Of a DNA stretch of 43,874 bases, positions 1 to 8,487 are shown in pieces. Position 1 is the stretch's first letter; each line of letters opens with the position of its first letter. The notes under the pieces were generated by a model. That model did no database searches and was not told where the DNA came from. It saw only the letters and a program-made list of their open reading frames with translations. This stretch comes from Rhodanobacter sp. Lineage in GTDB: Bacteria; Pseudomonadota; Gammaproteobacteria; Xanthomonadales; Rhodanobacteraceae. Location of the stretch: the NCBI GenBank assembly GCA_027307195.1, contig DAHUXL010000031.1:1-43874 (forward strand), given 5' to 3'. A program made the position numbers and the translations under genes.

Positions 1-1
1 C

Positions 2-547
2 AACCTGATCTGGATCGATCTGGAGATGACCGGCCTCGACACCGACAACGACTCGATCCTCGAGATCGCCACGGTAGTCACCGACAAGGAGCTGAATGTG
101 CTGGCCGACGGCCCGGTATTCGCGATACGTCACGAGATCGACCGGCTGGAGTCGATGGACAGCTGGAATACCAACCAGCACCACAAGTCGGGTCTGTGGC
201 GACAGGTGCTGATCTCGGAAACCGATCACGCGATGGCCGAGCAGGCCACGGTCGATTTCCTGCGCGCGTGGGTGCCACCGGGCAAGTCGCCGATGTGCGG
301 CAATTCGATTTGCCAGGACCGCCGTTTCATGCATCGGCAGATGCCGCGGCTGGAGCGCTACTTCCATTACCGCAACCTGGACGTGTCCACGCTCAAGGAG
401 CTGGCGCGGCGCTGGGCCCCGGAGATTGCCAAGAGTGTCGGCAAGGAGTCGGCGCATACGGCGCTGTCGGACATCCGCGATTCCATCGCCGAACTGCGCC
501 ACTACCGCCGTTTCATGGGCGAGCTGGGCGGCAAGGTCGAGGCCTGA
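2..547 (+). CDS. orn: Oligoribonuclease, 5' end truncated by window edge
   Basis: Frame open from the window edge reads [38 protein letters not shown]-like DEDD exonuclease motif; [14 protein letters not shown] near the C-terminus. Confidence 0.95.
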   Translation, partial: NLIWIDLEMTGLDTDNDSILEIATVVTDKELNVLADGPVFAIRHEIDRLESMDSWNTNQHHKSGLWRQVLISETDHAMAEQATVDFLRAWVPPGKSPMCGNSICQDRRFMHRQMPRLERYFHYRNLDVSTLKELARRWAPEIAKSVGKESAHTALSDIRDSIAELRHYRRFMGELGGKVEA

Positions 548-600
548 GTGCGCCATCGGTTGCCGGATCCAGCAAGGTAATCACCAGTGAGGTAATCAGC

Positions 601-1512
601 ATGTCGAACGATCTGTTTGCGACGGTACTGGATTGTGCCGGGCGTCCGTTGCGGCTGGATCGTGCGCGGGTGGTCGGTATCCTCAATGTCACACCCGATT
701 CGTTCTCCGACGACGGTGCGCATGCCAGCGTGGAAGCCGCCGTGGCGCATGGTTTGCGCATGGCGGAGGAGGGTGCCGACATGCTCGATGTCGGCGGCGA
801 ATCCACCCGACCCGGTGCGGCTGATGTACCCGTCGAGGAAGAGCTGCGCCGCGTGCTGCCGGTGATCGAGCAGCTGATCGCGCGGACCACGCTGCCGATC
901 TCGATCGACACTTCCAAGCCAGAGGTGATGCGCGCCGCGGTGGTGGCTGGCGCCGGTATGATCAACGACGTGTACGCCTTGCGCCGCGATGGTGCGATGG
1001 ATGCGGTTGCCGAACTGGGCGTCCCCGTGTGCCTGATGCACATGCAGGGCGAGCCGCGCAGCATGCAGGCCGATCCGCATTACGCCGACGTGGTCGGCGA
1101 AGTGCACCGTTTTCTGACCGACCGGCTGTTCGCCTGCGAGCTGGCCGGAATCGACCGGCGCAAGGTGCTGGTCGACGTCGGTTTCGGTTTCGGCAAGACG
1201 CTGGAACACAACCTGGCACTGCTGTGCGCACTGGAACGCTTCAGCAATCTGGGCAGTGGCGTGTATGCGGGGCTGTCGCGCAAGTCGATGATCGGCACGC
1301 TGACCGGACGAACCGAACCGGCCGATCGCGCGGCAGGTTCCGTCGCCGCCGCGCTGATCGCGGTCCAGCGCGGGGCGCGGATGGTGCGCGTGCACGATGT
1401 GGCTGCCACCGTGGATGCGCTTGCGGTGTGGCAGGCCGTGCATGCGGCCGACGTGGTGCCGCGACGTGATGACAAAAAGCCCGCGATGCCACGCTGGCCT
1501 GACGACGATTGA
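601..1512 (+). CDS. folP: Dihydropteroate synthase
   Basis: ATG at 601; [46 protein letters not shown] motifs. Confidence 0.96.
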   Translation: MSNDLFATVLDCAGRPLRLDRARVVGILNVTPDSFSDDGAHASVEAAVAHGLRMAEEGADMLDVGGESTRPGAADVPVEEELRRVLPVIEQLIARTTLPISIDTSKPEVMRAAVVAGAGMINDVYALRRDGAMDAVAELGVPVCLMHMQGEPRSMQADPHYADVVGEVHRFLTDRLFACELAGIDRRKVLVDVGFGFGKTLEHNLALLCALERFSNLGSGVYAGLSRKSMIGTLTGRTEPADRAAGSVAAALIAVQRGARMVRVHDVAATVDALAVWQAVHAADVVPRRDDKKPAMPRWPDDD

Positions 1513-1585
1513 GCGCCGCGGCGAGGACAGGGCGGCGCTATGCTGCGCGGCAGGGACAGGGAAACCCCATGGGACGATGGACACG

Positions 1586-2938
1586 ATGAATCAACGCAAA
1601 TATTTCGGTACGGATGGTATTCGCGGACTGGTCGGGCAGTGGCCGATCAGTGCGGATTTCATGTTGCGACTGGGCCGCGCCGTCGGCAGCGTGCTGGCGC
1701 GCGAAGGCAAGGAACGGCCCCAGGTGTTGATAGGCAAGGACACCCGCATCTCCGGTTACATGTTCGAGGCGGCGCTGGAAGCCGGCCTGGTGGCGGCCGG
1801 TGCGGATGTGGGCCTGCTCGGCCCGATGCCGACGCCGGCAGTGGCGTTCCTGACCCGCTCGATGCGGGCCCAGACCGGCATCGTGATCAGCGCCTCGCAC
1901 AATCCACACCACGACAACGGCATCAAGTTCTTCTCCGCCAACGGCGAGAAGCTGTCCGATGCGGTCGAACTGGCGATCGAGCAGGAAGTCGACGCCGACT
2001 TCGTGACTGTGCCGTCGGAGCAGCTTGGCAAAGCCACCCGGGTCAGCGATGCGGTGGCGCGTTATGCCGAATTCTGCAAGGCCACGGTGGCGGAGGATTT
2101 CAGCCTGCGTGGCCTCAAGATCGTGCTGGACTGCGCGCATGGCGCGACCTATCAGGTCGCCCCCAAGGTGTTTGCCGAACTGGGTGCCGAGGTGCTGGCG
2201 ATCGGCGACAAGCCGGACGGCTTCAATATCAATCACAACGTCGGTTCGACCCATCCGCAGGCCTTGCAGCAGGCGGTGCTGGCGCACGGTGCCGATATCG
2301 GTATCGCGTTCGACGGTGACGGCGACCGGGTAATGCTGGTCGACCGGCATGGCGCGTTGGCTGATGGTGACGACATCCTCTACGTGCTGGCGCGCAGCCT
2401 GCATGCGCAGGGGCGGCTCAAGGGGCCGGTGGTTGGCACCTTGATGAGCAACTACGGTCTGCAGCTGGCGTTGGCGGAACTCGACGTACCGTTGATACGC
2501 GCCAACGTTGGCGATCGCTATGTAATGCAGCAACTGAAGCAGCATGGCGGCATGCTCGGCGGTGAAACGTCCGGCCATATCCTGAGCCTGGACAGGGCGA
2601 CTACTGGCGACGGCATCGTTGCCGCACTGGCCGTACTGGAGGCGTTGACCTCGTCCGGTCAGGATCTGGCCACGGCCCGTCAGGGCCTGAAGAAATTGCC
2701 TCAAGTCATGCTCAATGTGCGCGCCAACGGCGCTCGCGAGGCGCTGTCCAGCAGCGAAGTGCAGCTGGCGTTGGCCGAGGCGGAGCAAACCCTGCAAGGT
2801 CGTGGTCGGGTTGTGCTGCGGGCTTCCGGTACCGAACCGCTGGTGCGCGTCACCATCGAGGGCGCTGATGCGGCGGAAGTGCAGCAGTTGGCAGAAAGGC
2901 TCGCGGGGATTGTAAAATCCGCAGCCGAACGCTCGTGA
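1586..2938 (+). CDS. glmM: Phosphoglucosamine mutase
   Basis: [14 protein letters not shown] start; [20 protein letters not shown] active-site serine loop; [23 protein letters not shown] at 1577 is also possible. Confidence 0.96.
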   Translation: MNQRKYFGTDGIRGLVGQWPISADFMLRLGRAVGSVLAREGKERPQVLIGKDTRISGYMFEAALEAGLVAAGADVGLLGPMPTPAVAFLTRSMRAQTGIVISASHNPHHDNGIKFFSANGEKLSDAVELAIEQEVDADFVTVPSEQLGKATRVSDAVARYAEFCKATVAEDFSLRGLKIVLDCAHGATYQVAPKVFAELGAEVLAIGDKPDGFNINHNVGSTHPQALQQAVLAHGADIGIAFDGDGDRVMLVDRHGALADGDDILYVLARSLHAQGRLKGPVVGTLMSNYGLQLALAELDVPLIRANVGDRYVMQQLKQHGGMLGGETSGHILSLDRATTGDGIVAALAVLEALTSSGQDLATARQGLKKLPQVMLNVRANGAREALSSSEVQLALAEAEQTLQGRGRVVLRASGTEPLVRVTIEGADAAEVQQLAERLAGIVKSAAERS

Positions 2939-3036
2939 ACCTGTAGCAGTACTAGGTCGCCATGGATTGGCCCGACGTGCCCCGCTTTTGCGGTCGCGGA
3001 TGATTTGACCGCACGTCAACCTTGTGGACTACAGCC

Positions 3037-3969
3037 ATGAAGCATGTTCCCACCCTCGATATCCGTCGTTACGACACCGACCGCGATGCATTTGTCGCTG
3101 AGCTCGGGGCGGCCTACCGTGAATTCGGTTTTTGCTGCATCAGTGGCCACGGCATTCCACGCGAGCTGATCGACAGTTCCTACAACGTGTTCCAGCGCTT
3201 CTTCGCGCTGCCGACCGAAACCAAGACGAAGTACCACATCGTTGGCAGCGGCGGTGCGCGTGGCTACACGCCGTTCAAGGTGGAGACCGCCAAGGACAGC
3301 CAGTACGCCGACCTGAAGGAGTTCTGGCACATCGGTCGGGAGATTCCGCGCGACTCGAAGTTTGCCGACGTGATGCCGCCGAATCTGTGGCCGAGCGAAG
3401 TGCCGGATTTCAAGCAGTACGGCTACGGCTTGTACGAGGCACTGGATCAGCTCGGCACCCGCGTGTTGCGCGCGTTGGCGCTGCATATAGATCAGCCGGA
3501 AAACTTTTTCGAGGACAAGACCGACGTCGGCAACTCGATCTTGCGCCCGATCCACTATCCGCCGATCACCCAGGACAACATTCCGAACGTACGCGCCGGT
3601 GCGCACGAGGACATCAACTTCATCACCCTGCTGGTCGGTGCCAGCGCCGAGGGGCTGGAAGTGCTGAGTGACGGCGAGTGGTTGCCGATCACCACCGAGG
3701 GCGATGCGATCGTGGTGAACATCGGCGACATGCTGCAGCGGCTGAGCAACCACGTGTATCCGTCCACTTCGCACCGGGTGGTCAATCCGCAGAACGAGAA
3801 CGCGCGCAAGCCGCGTTACTCGGTGCCGTTCTTCCTGCACCCGAACCCGGATGTAGTGCTCGATCCGCTCGATTCGTGCATCACGCCGGACAATCCGCGT
3901 CGCTACGACACCTCGATCAGCTCGCACGAATACCTGCTGCAGCGGCTGCGCGAGATCAAGCTGATCTGA
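3037..3969 (+). CDS. Isopenicillin N synthase-like 2-oxoglutarate/Fe(II) oxygenase
   Basis: N-terminal DIOX_N-like segment (FGFCCISGHGIP), AHEDINFITLL, SNHVYPSTSHRVVNP...PRYSVPFFLHP (HxD...H and RxS). Confidence 0.88.
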   Translation: MKHVPTLDIRRYDTDRDAFVAELGAAYREFGFCCISGHGIPRELIDSSYNVFQRFFALPTETKTKYHIVGSGGARGYTPFKVETAKDSQYADLKEFWHIGREIPRDSKFADVMPPNLWPSEVPDFKQYGYGLYEALDQLGTRVLRALALHIDQPENFFEDKTDVGNSILRPIHYPPITQDNIPNVRAGAHEDINFITLLVGASAEGLEVLSDGEWLPITTEGDAIVVNIGDMLQRLSNHVYPSTSHRVVNPQNENARKPRYSVPFFLHPNPDVVLDPLDSCITPDNPRRYDTSISSHEYLLQRLREIKLI

Positions 3970-3973
3970 GGCT

Positions 3974-4645
3974 TCAAGCCATCCAGAAAAAGACGGCGGT
4001 CATTCGTTTGGTCGCCGTTTCCTGTCCCCAGTACGCCGTGGCGCTATGGATCAGGTTGGCCTTGTAGACCAGTAACCGGTTGAAGCGATGCGCCACGCGC
4101 ACGTCTTCGGCAAATGCATTCGGTTGCACGAAACGATTGCCCAGCGCCTCGGCCAGGTTATGGTGCGGCGGCATCACGACGTTGCCGCCGAGCTGGCCAC
4201 CGGGCATGCGCTGGCGGTAAAAGCTGGTGCCGCACTGCTCGGGCACGTCGGGATTGAGATACAGGACCGCGGCGTAGCGGCACAGATTCGTCGAGTCGGT
4301 ATGCGGTTTGGCGGCGCCTTCGAGCGAGCCGACCACCTGCACGCAATTGTGATTGAGCTTGGTGCCGGCCTCCGTCTGCTCGACCCAGACCTTCTTCGCG
4401 CCGGTCAGCCGACACACCTTCGCGTCCAGCGCTGCCAGTTCGTCGTCCAGCAACGCGGGAATCGCGCGCATGCCGGGCCATACCTCGCCGGTGTAGGGAT
4501 AGCCCAGCTCCCAGTCGGTCTTGGCCAGGCAGCGCGCACGTATTTCATCCGCATTCGGCAGTGCGTCGTCCACCACCCAGTAATCGCGACCCTCGACAAG
4601 TTTGCGATAAGGCAATGGACGCATCTGGGTCGGAAACAGGGACAT
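3974..4645 (-). CDS. 2OG-Fe(II)-like oxygenase, resembles DUF6445 family
   Basis: AKPHTDSTNLCRYAAVLYLNPDVPEQCGTSFYR and LLVYKANLIHSATAYWG...KRMTAVFF (HxD...H). Start MSLFPTQMRPLPY chosen; ORF is open to 4702. Confidence 0.7.
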   Translation of the reverse strand: MSLFPTQMRPLPYRKLVEGRDYWVVDDALPNADEIRARCLAKTDWELGYPYTGEVWPGMRAIPALLDDELAALDAKVCRLTGAKKVWVEQTEAGTKLNHNCVQVVGSLEGAAKPHTDSTNLCRYAAVLYLNPDVPEQCGTSFYRQRMPGGQLGGNVVMPPHHNLAEALGNRFVQPNAFAEDVRVAHRFNRLLVYKANLIHSATAYWGQETATKRMTAVFFWMA

Positions 4646-4708
4646 GCTGGTGGATGCCGAGGTGAAGGGTCGGGAAACATTAGCCGATGCGGCAATGCAC
4701 ATCCGTGC

Positions 4709-5524
4709 CTATACGCTGGTATTGCGGTAACGCTTCGATTCGCGTGCGGAAAGCCACATGGCCAGCCGATCAGGCATCAATTGCACGATGGTCTTGATGG
4801 TTCGATTGACCCGGCCCGGGATGTACACGGCATCGCCGCGCTCGACCGCTGCAATGCCCTGGCGCACCACGTCTTCCGCGCTAAGCCACATGAAGCCGGG
4901 CAGCTTGTCCATCTTGTCGCGGGTTCGTGTGACGTCGTGGAACTCCGACCAGGTGAAGCCCGGGCACAACGCGCAGACGTTCACCCCAGCCGTGCGGTTC
5001 TCTAGCGCCAGCGACTGCGAGAACTTGATCAGGTATGCCTTGGTTGCGGCGTACAGCGTATGTCCGGCCGGGCCGGGCACATGTCCGGCAAGCGAGGCGA
5101 CGTTGATGATGCGGCCGTAGCCACGCTGGCGCATGCCCGGCAACAACCGCCAAGCCAACTCGGTCGGTGCAGTCAGCAGTACCTGCAGAAAGTCGGTGTG
5201 GGCTGCCCAGTCGTTGGCGTCGAACGTGCCGGGCAGGCCATAGCCGGCATTGTTGATCAGCCAGTCCATCTGCAGGCCGTGCTGATTCAGCGCGTCCGCC
5301 AGCTCCTGCGGCGCGGCTGGATTGGCAAGATCATGCGGCAGCACGGTTACCTTGGTGTCGTGCTGCCCACGCAGTTCGACGGCCAGCGTTTCCAGTCGAT
5401 CGGCGCGGCGTGCAGTCAGCACCAGATCATGGTTGAGTGCGGCGAGTTGCCGGGCAAACGCGGCACCGATGCCGGACGAAGCGCCGGTGATCAGGCTGAG
5501 TGGACGGGAAGGTGTCATGGTCAT
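4709..5524 (-). CDS. Short-chain dehydrogenase/reductase family protein
   Basis: LITGASSGIGAAFARQLA cofactor motif, NNAGYG, YAATKAYLIKFSQSLA catalytic YxxxK. Confidence 0.9.
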   Translation of the reverse strand: MTMTPSRPLSLITGASSGIGAAFARQLAALNHDLVLTARRADRLETLAVELRGQHDTKVTVLPHDLANPAAPQELADALNQHGLQMDWLINNAGYGLPGTFDANDWAAHTDFLQVLLTAPTELAWRLLPGMRQRGYGRIINVASLAGHVPGPAGHTLYAATKAYLIKFSQSLALENRTAGVNVCALCPGFTWSEFHDVTRTRDKMDKLPGFMWLSAEDVVRQGIAAVERGDAVYIPGRVNRTIKTIVQLMPDRLAMWLSARESKRYRNTSV

Positions 5525-5643
5525 TCCAGGTAACGGATCGTCATTCTTGACCGCGCTGGCTGATCGACGCCAGCCGTCCGATCGGTTTGCCGAGACTGAG
5601 ACCCATCGGTAAGCTTGTAGTTTGATTGCAACGGAAGCAGACC

Positions 5644-6411
5644 ATGCGCAAGAAATTTGTCGCCGGCAACTGGAAAATGCACGGCAGCCATTCGATGACC
5701 ACGGCGCTGGTCAGCGACATCGTTGCTGCCAAGCCGGATTCCATTGATGTCGCCGTGTTTCCGCCGTTTCCTTATCTAGCCGAGCTGGCCCGGCAGCATG
5801 CCAGTTCCGGGCTTGGCATCGGTGCGCAGGATGTCAGCGAACATGAAGGGCAGGGTGCTTATACTGGCGAGGTGTCTGCGGCCATGTTGGCGGATATCGG
5901 TGCGCAATGGGTACTGGTAGGTCATTCCGAACGCCGCCAGTATCACGCTGAGAGCAATGAACTGGTCGCACGCAAGTTTGCCGCGGCACGTGCTGGTGGC
6001 CTTACACCAATCCTGTGCGTCGGCGAGACGCTGGAGCAGCGCGAAGCCGGCGAGACCGAGGCGGTCATCGCTCGCCAGCTGCAGGCCGTGCTGGCCATCA
6101 ATGGGATTGCCAGCTTCGATACGGGAGTGATTGCCTACGAGCCGGTCTGGGCGATCGGCACGGGGCGCACGGCCAGCCCGGAACAGGCACAACAAGTGCA
6201 TGCCTTCATTCGTAGCCAACTGGAAAAGGAAGATGTTATGATTGCCCGTCTGACCCGACTGCTTTACGGCGGCAGCGTCAAGGCGGCCAATGCCGCGGAA
6301 TTGTTCGCGCAAGCGGACGTGGATGGTGGGCTGATCGGCGGTGCTTCTCTGGCCGCATCCGACTTCCTTGGAATCTGCGCCGCGGCGCATCAGGCGCTAC
6401 AGGCTCAATAG
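5644..6411 (+). CDS. tpiA: Triosephosphate isomerase
   Basis: MRKKFVAGNWKMHGS, VLVGHSERRQYH, AYEPVWAIGTGRTAS, LYGGSVKAANAAELF. Confidence 0.97.
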   Translation: MRKKFVAGNWKMHGSHSMTTALVSDIVAAKPDSIDVAVFPPFPYLAELARQHASSGLGIGAQDVSEHEGQGAYTGEVSAAMLADIGAQWVLVGHSERRQYHAESNELVARKFAAARAGGLTPILCVGETLEQREAGETEAVIARQLQAVLAINGIASFDTGVIAYEPVWAIGTGRTASPEQAQQVHAFIRSQLEKEDVMIARLTRLLYGGSVKAANAAELFAQADVDGGLIGGASLAASDFLGICAAAHQALQAQ

Positions 6412-6418
6412 AAACCTT

Positions 6419-6877
6419 ATGTTCGTCATTTTCAGCGTGTTTTACATTCTGATCGCTGCGGCGATGATCGTGCTGATCCTGCTGCAGAACGGCGCAGGCG
6501 CCGAGGCCGGTTCCGGTTTCGGCGGAGGCGCGTCGGCTACGGTGTTCGGTGCGCGTGGCTCGTCCACGTTCCTGACTCGTGCCACGGGAGTCCTTGCTGG
6601 GCTGTTCTTCCTGCTCAGTCTCGGCATGGGCGTCTACCTGCATGGCAACGGCGCTCCGCGCAGCAAAGCCACCGATCTGGGTGTCATGGCTGCGCTTGCC
6701 GACAAGCCGGCTGCCGCCAAGACCGCACCTGCCGCGCCGGCTGGCTCGGAAGTGCCGTCGGCTGTCCCTGCTGCAACCAACACCGCCGTACCGGCTTCCC
6801 TGCCGGCGGCAACCCCCGCCCCGACCCAAGGTCAGGGCGAGGTGCCGGCAGCTGCGAAGCCGCCGGCCAAGCACTGA
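6419..6877 (+). CDS. secG: Preprotein translocase subunit SecG
   Basis: MFVIFSVFYILIAAAMIVLILLQNGAGAEAGSGFGGGASATVFGARGSSTFLTR; Ala/Pro-rich C-terminal tail. Confidence 0.95.
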   Translation: MFVIFSVFYILIAAAMIVLILLQNGAGAEAGSGFGGGASATVFGARGSSTFLTRATGVLAGLFFLLSLGMGVYLHGNGAPRSKATDLGVMAALADKPAAAKTAPAAPAGSEVPSAVPAATNTAVPASLPAATPAPTQGQGEVPAAAKPPAKH

Positions 6878-6888
6878 GCAACACACCT

Positions 6889-6973
6889 GCCCAGGTGGCG
6901 GAACTGGTAGACGCACTACCTTGAGGTGGTAGCGACGTAAGTCGTAGGGGTTCGAGTCCCCTCTTGGGCACCA
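6889..6973 (+). tRNA. tRNA-Leu (anticodon GAG), CCA encoded
   Basis: Acceptor arms GCCCAGG/CTTGGGC-A-CCA, anticodon stem CTACC/GGTAG with loop TTGAGGT, long variable arm, GGTTCGAGTCC T-arm. Confidence 0.96.
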
Positions 6974-7014
6974 ATAGAAGAGCTCCAGTGAATATCACTG
7001 GAGCTCGATGGAAA

Positions 7015-7042
7015 CAAAAAACCGCCTTCGGGCGGTTTTTTG
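7015..7042 (+). terminator. Intrinsic terminator downstream of tRNA-Leu
   Basis: aaaaaACCGCCttcgGGCGGTtttttt hairpin with U-run. Confidence 0.88.
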
Positions 7043-7303
7043 TTTGTGGATAGATGGGAGGTCTGTCCAGTGCGAACGCGGGTCAAGGGTGTGCCATGGT
7101 GCCAAGAGGGGACTCGAACCAGCGCAGCGATGTGTGAGCAGTCAGAGCAGGAATCGTGCGCCGTGATCCCGTACATGCTGTGTGGGTGCCAGCCGACATA
7201 ACCGCAGTTTTCGGCATGGCACATTGCGCTCCATTGATGACACTCGCTGCGTGTATCTGCCCCGTCGGGCCGTTGCCGTTTCATCGCTGAATGGGGAGCT
7301 GGC

Positions 7304-7549
7304 ATGGTGACGATTTCGCTCAAGCAATCGGCTGCAGGCCGTTGGCGTGTCTGTCGTTGGCAGATCGCGCTGTTCAATGATCTGCCACTGGGATCAGCGA
7401 TCAGGCTGGCGAGGGAAATGGCGCGTGATGAACATCACCGCATGGGGCATCAGGTATGCGTGAAAATACCGGGCCCGAGTTCCACGATCGTGCTGGCGCG
7501 TTATGCAGATGGCATTGGTGCGCGTGTGGCCAGCGCGAAGATCGCCTGA
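7304..7549 (+). CDS. Small conserved-looking hypothetical protein (81 aa)
   Basis: Only sizeable ORF between tRNA-Leu and the response regulator; MVTISLKQSAAGRWRVCRWQIALFNDLPLGSAIRLAREMARDEHHRMGHQVCVKIPG resembles small DUF2188-like folds; not confirmed. Confidence 0.4.
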   Translation: MVTISLKQSAAGRWRVCRWQIALFNDLPLGSAIRLAREMARDEHHRMGHQVCVKIPGPSSTIVLARYADGIGARVASAKIA

Positions 7550-7730
7550 GTTTGGCTGGTGGTGAGTTACGGTGCCGAAGCAGGATGACGGGTATGGCCG
7601 GAGCCCATGAGCCGTTGGTGACGCTGTGCGGTGACAAATCTTGTCGTATTGCACACAAGGGGCTGCGGATTGCTTGCAATAGGGTGCTGCGCAGCCTAAT
7701 TTCAGGAAGCCCAACCAAGGAGGGCGTCAA

Positions 7731-8384
7731 GTGATCAATGTGGTTCTGGTGGACGATCACGAGCTGGTTCGTACCGGCTTCCGGATGATTTTGCAGCAGC
7801 AGTCGGATATCAACATCAGTGGTGAGGCAGGTACGGCCGAGGAAGGTCTGCGCCTGATCCGCACGCTGACACCAGACATTGCTCTGGTCGATGTGCACAT
7901 GCCTGGCATGAGCGGCATTGAACTCACCGAGCGCGTGTGCCGTTCGAAACTGTCCACGCATATCGTCATCGTGACGGTGGTAGACGATGCACGCTTTCCA
8001 AAGCGTCTGCTTGATGCCGGTGCGCTGGGTTACCTGACCAAGGGCTGCAGTGCCGACGAGCTGGTGTCTGCGGTACGTCAAGTGGCCGGCGGTCGACGTT
8101 ACCTGGCCCCGGCGGTTGCGCAGCAGCTCGCATTGGCCACACTCGACGGCAGTGCGTCGCCGTTCGATGTGTTGTCCAGTCGCGAGCTGGAAGTGGCGAT
8201 GATGCTGGTGCGCGGCAAGCCGCTGACGATCATCGGCGAGCAACTCAATTTGAGCCCGAAAACCGTATCGACCTACAAGCAGCGTCTGATGGAAAAGCTG
8301 CATGTGGATCATGTGCTCAGCCTGGCTCACCTGATGACAGTGCATGGGCTGATCGATACGCCGAATCATCGCGTAGGCAATTGA
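7731..8384 (+). CDS. LuxR-type response regulator of the GacA/UvrY type
   Basis: VVLVDDHELVRTGFRMIL, VDVHMPGMSGIE, FPKRLLDAGALGYLTKGCSADELVSAVRQVAGGRRYLAPAVAQQLAL, LSSRELEVAMML...QLNLSPKTVSTYKQRLMEKL; closely resembles the GacA pattern. Confidence 0.9.
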   Translation: MINVVLVDDHELVRTGFRMILQQQSDINISGEAGTAEEGLRLIRTLTPDIALVDVHMPGMSGIELTERVCRSKLSTHIVIVTVVDDARFPKRLLDAGALGYLTKGCSADELVSAVRQVAGGRRYLAPAVAQQLALATLDGSASPFDVLSSRELEVAMMLVRGKPLTIIGEQLNLSPKTVSTYKQRLMEKLHVDHVLSLAHLMTVHGLIDTPNHRVGN

Positions 8385-8429
8385 ATACGCGGTGGTTGCC
8401 AAGACCCTTGATTGCGGCATGAGTCAGGG

Positions 8430-8465
8430 CAATAAAAAACCGGACTTGCGTCCGGTTTTTTATTG
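8430..8465. terminator. Bidirectional intrinsic terminator between response regulator and rne
   Basis: caataaaaaaCCGGACttgcGTCCGGttttttattg, symmetric A/U tracts. Confidence 0.92.
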
Positions 8466-8487
8466 CATGGAACAGTGAGGCGGCAAC

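Noticed and set aside
6684-6998. Minus-strand ORFs containing VPKRGLEPLRLTS / GAQEGTRTPTT across tRNA-Leu
   Set aside because: Classic spurious translations of a tRNA-Leu antisense strand.
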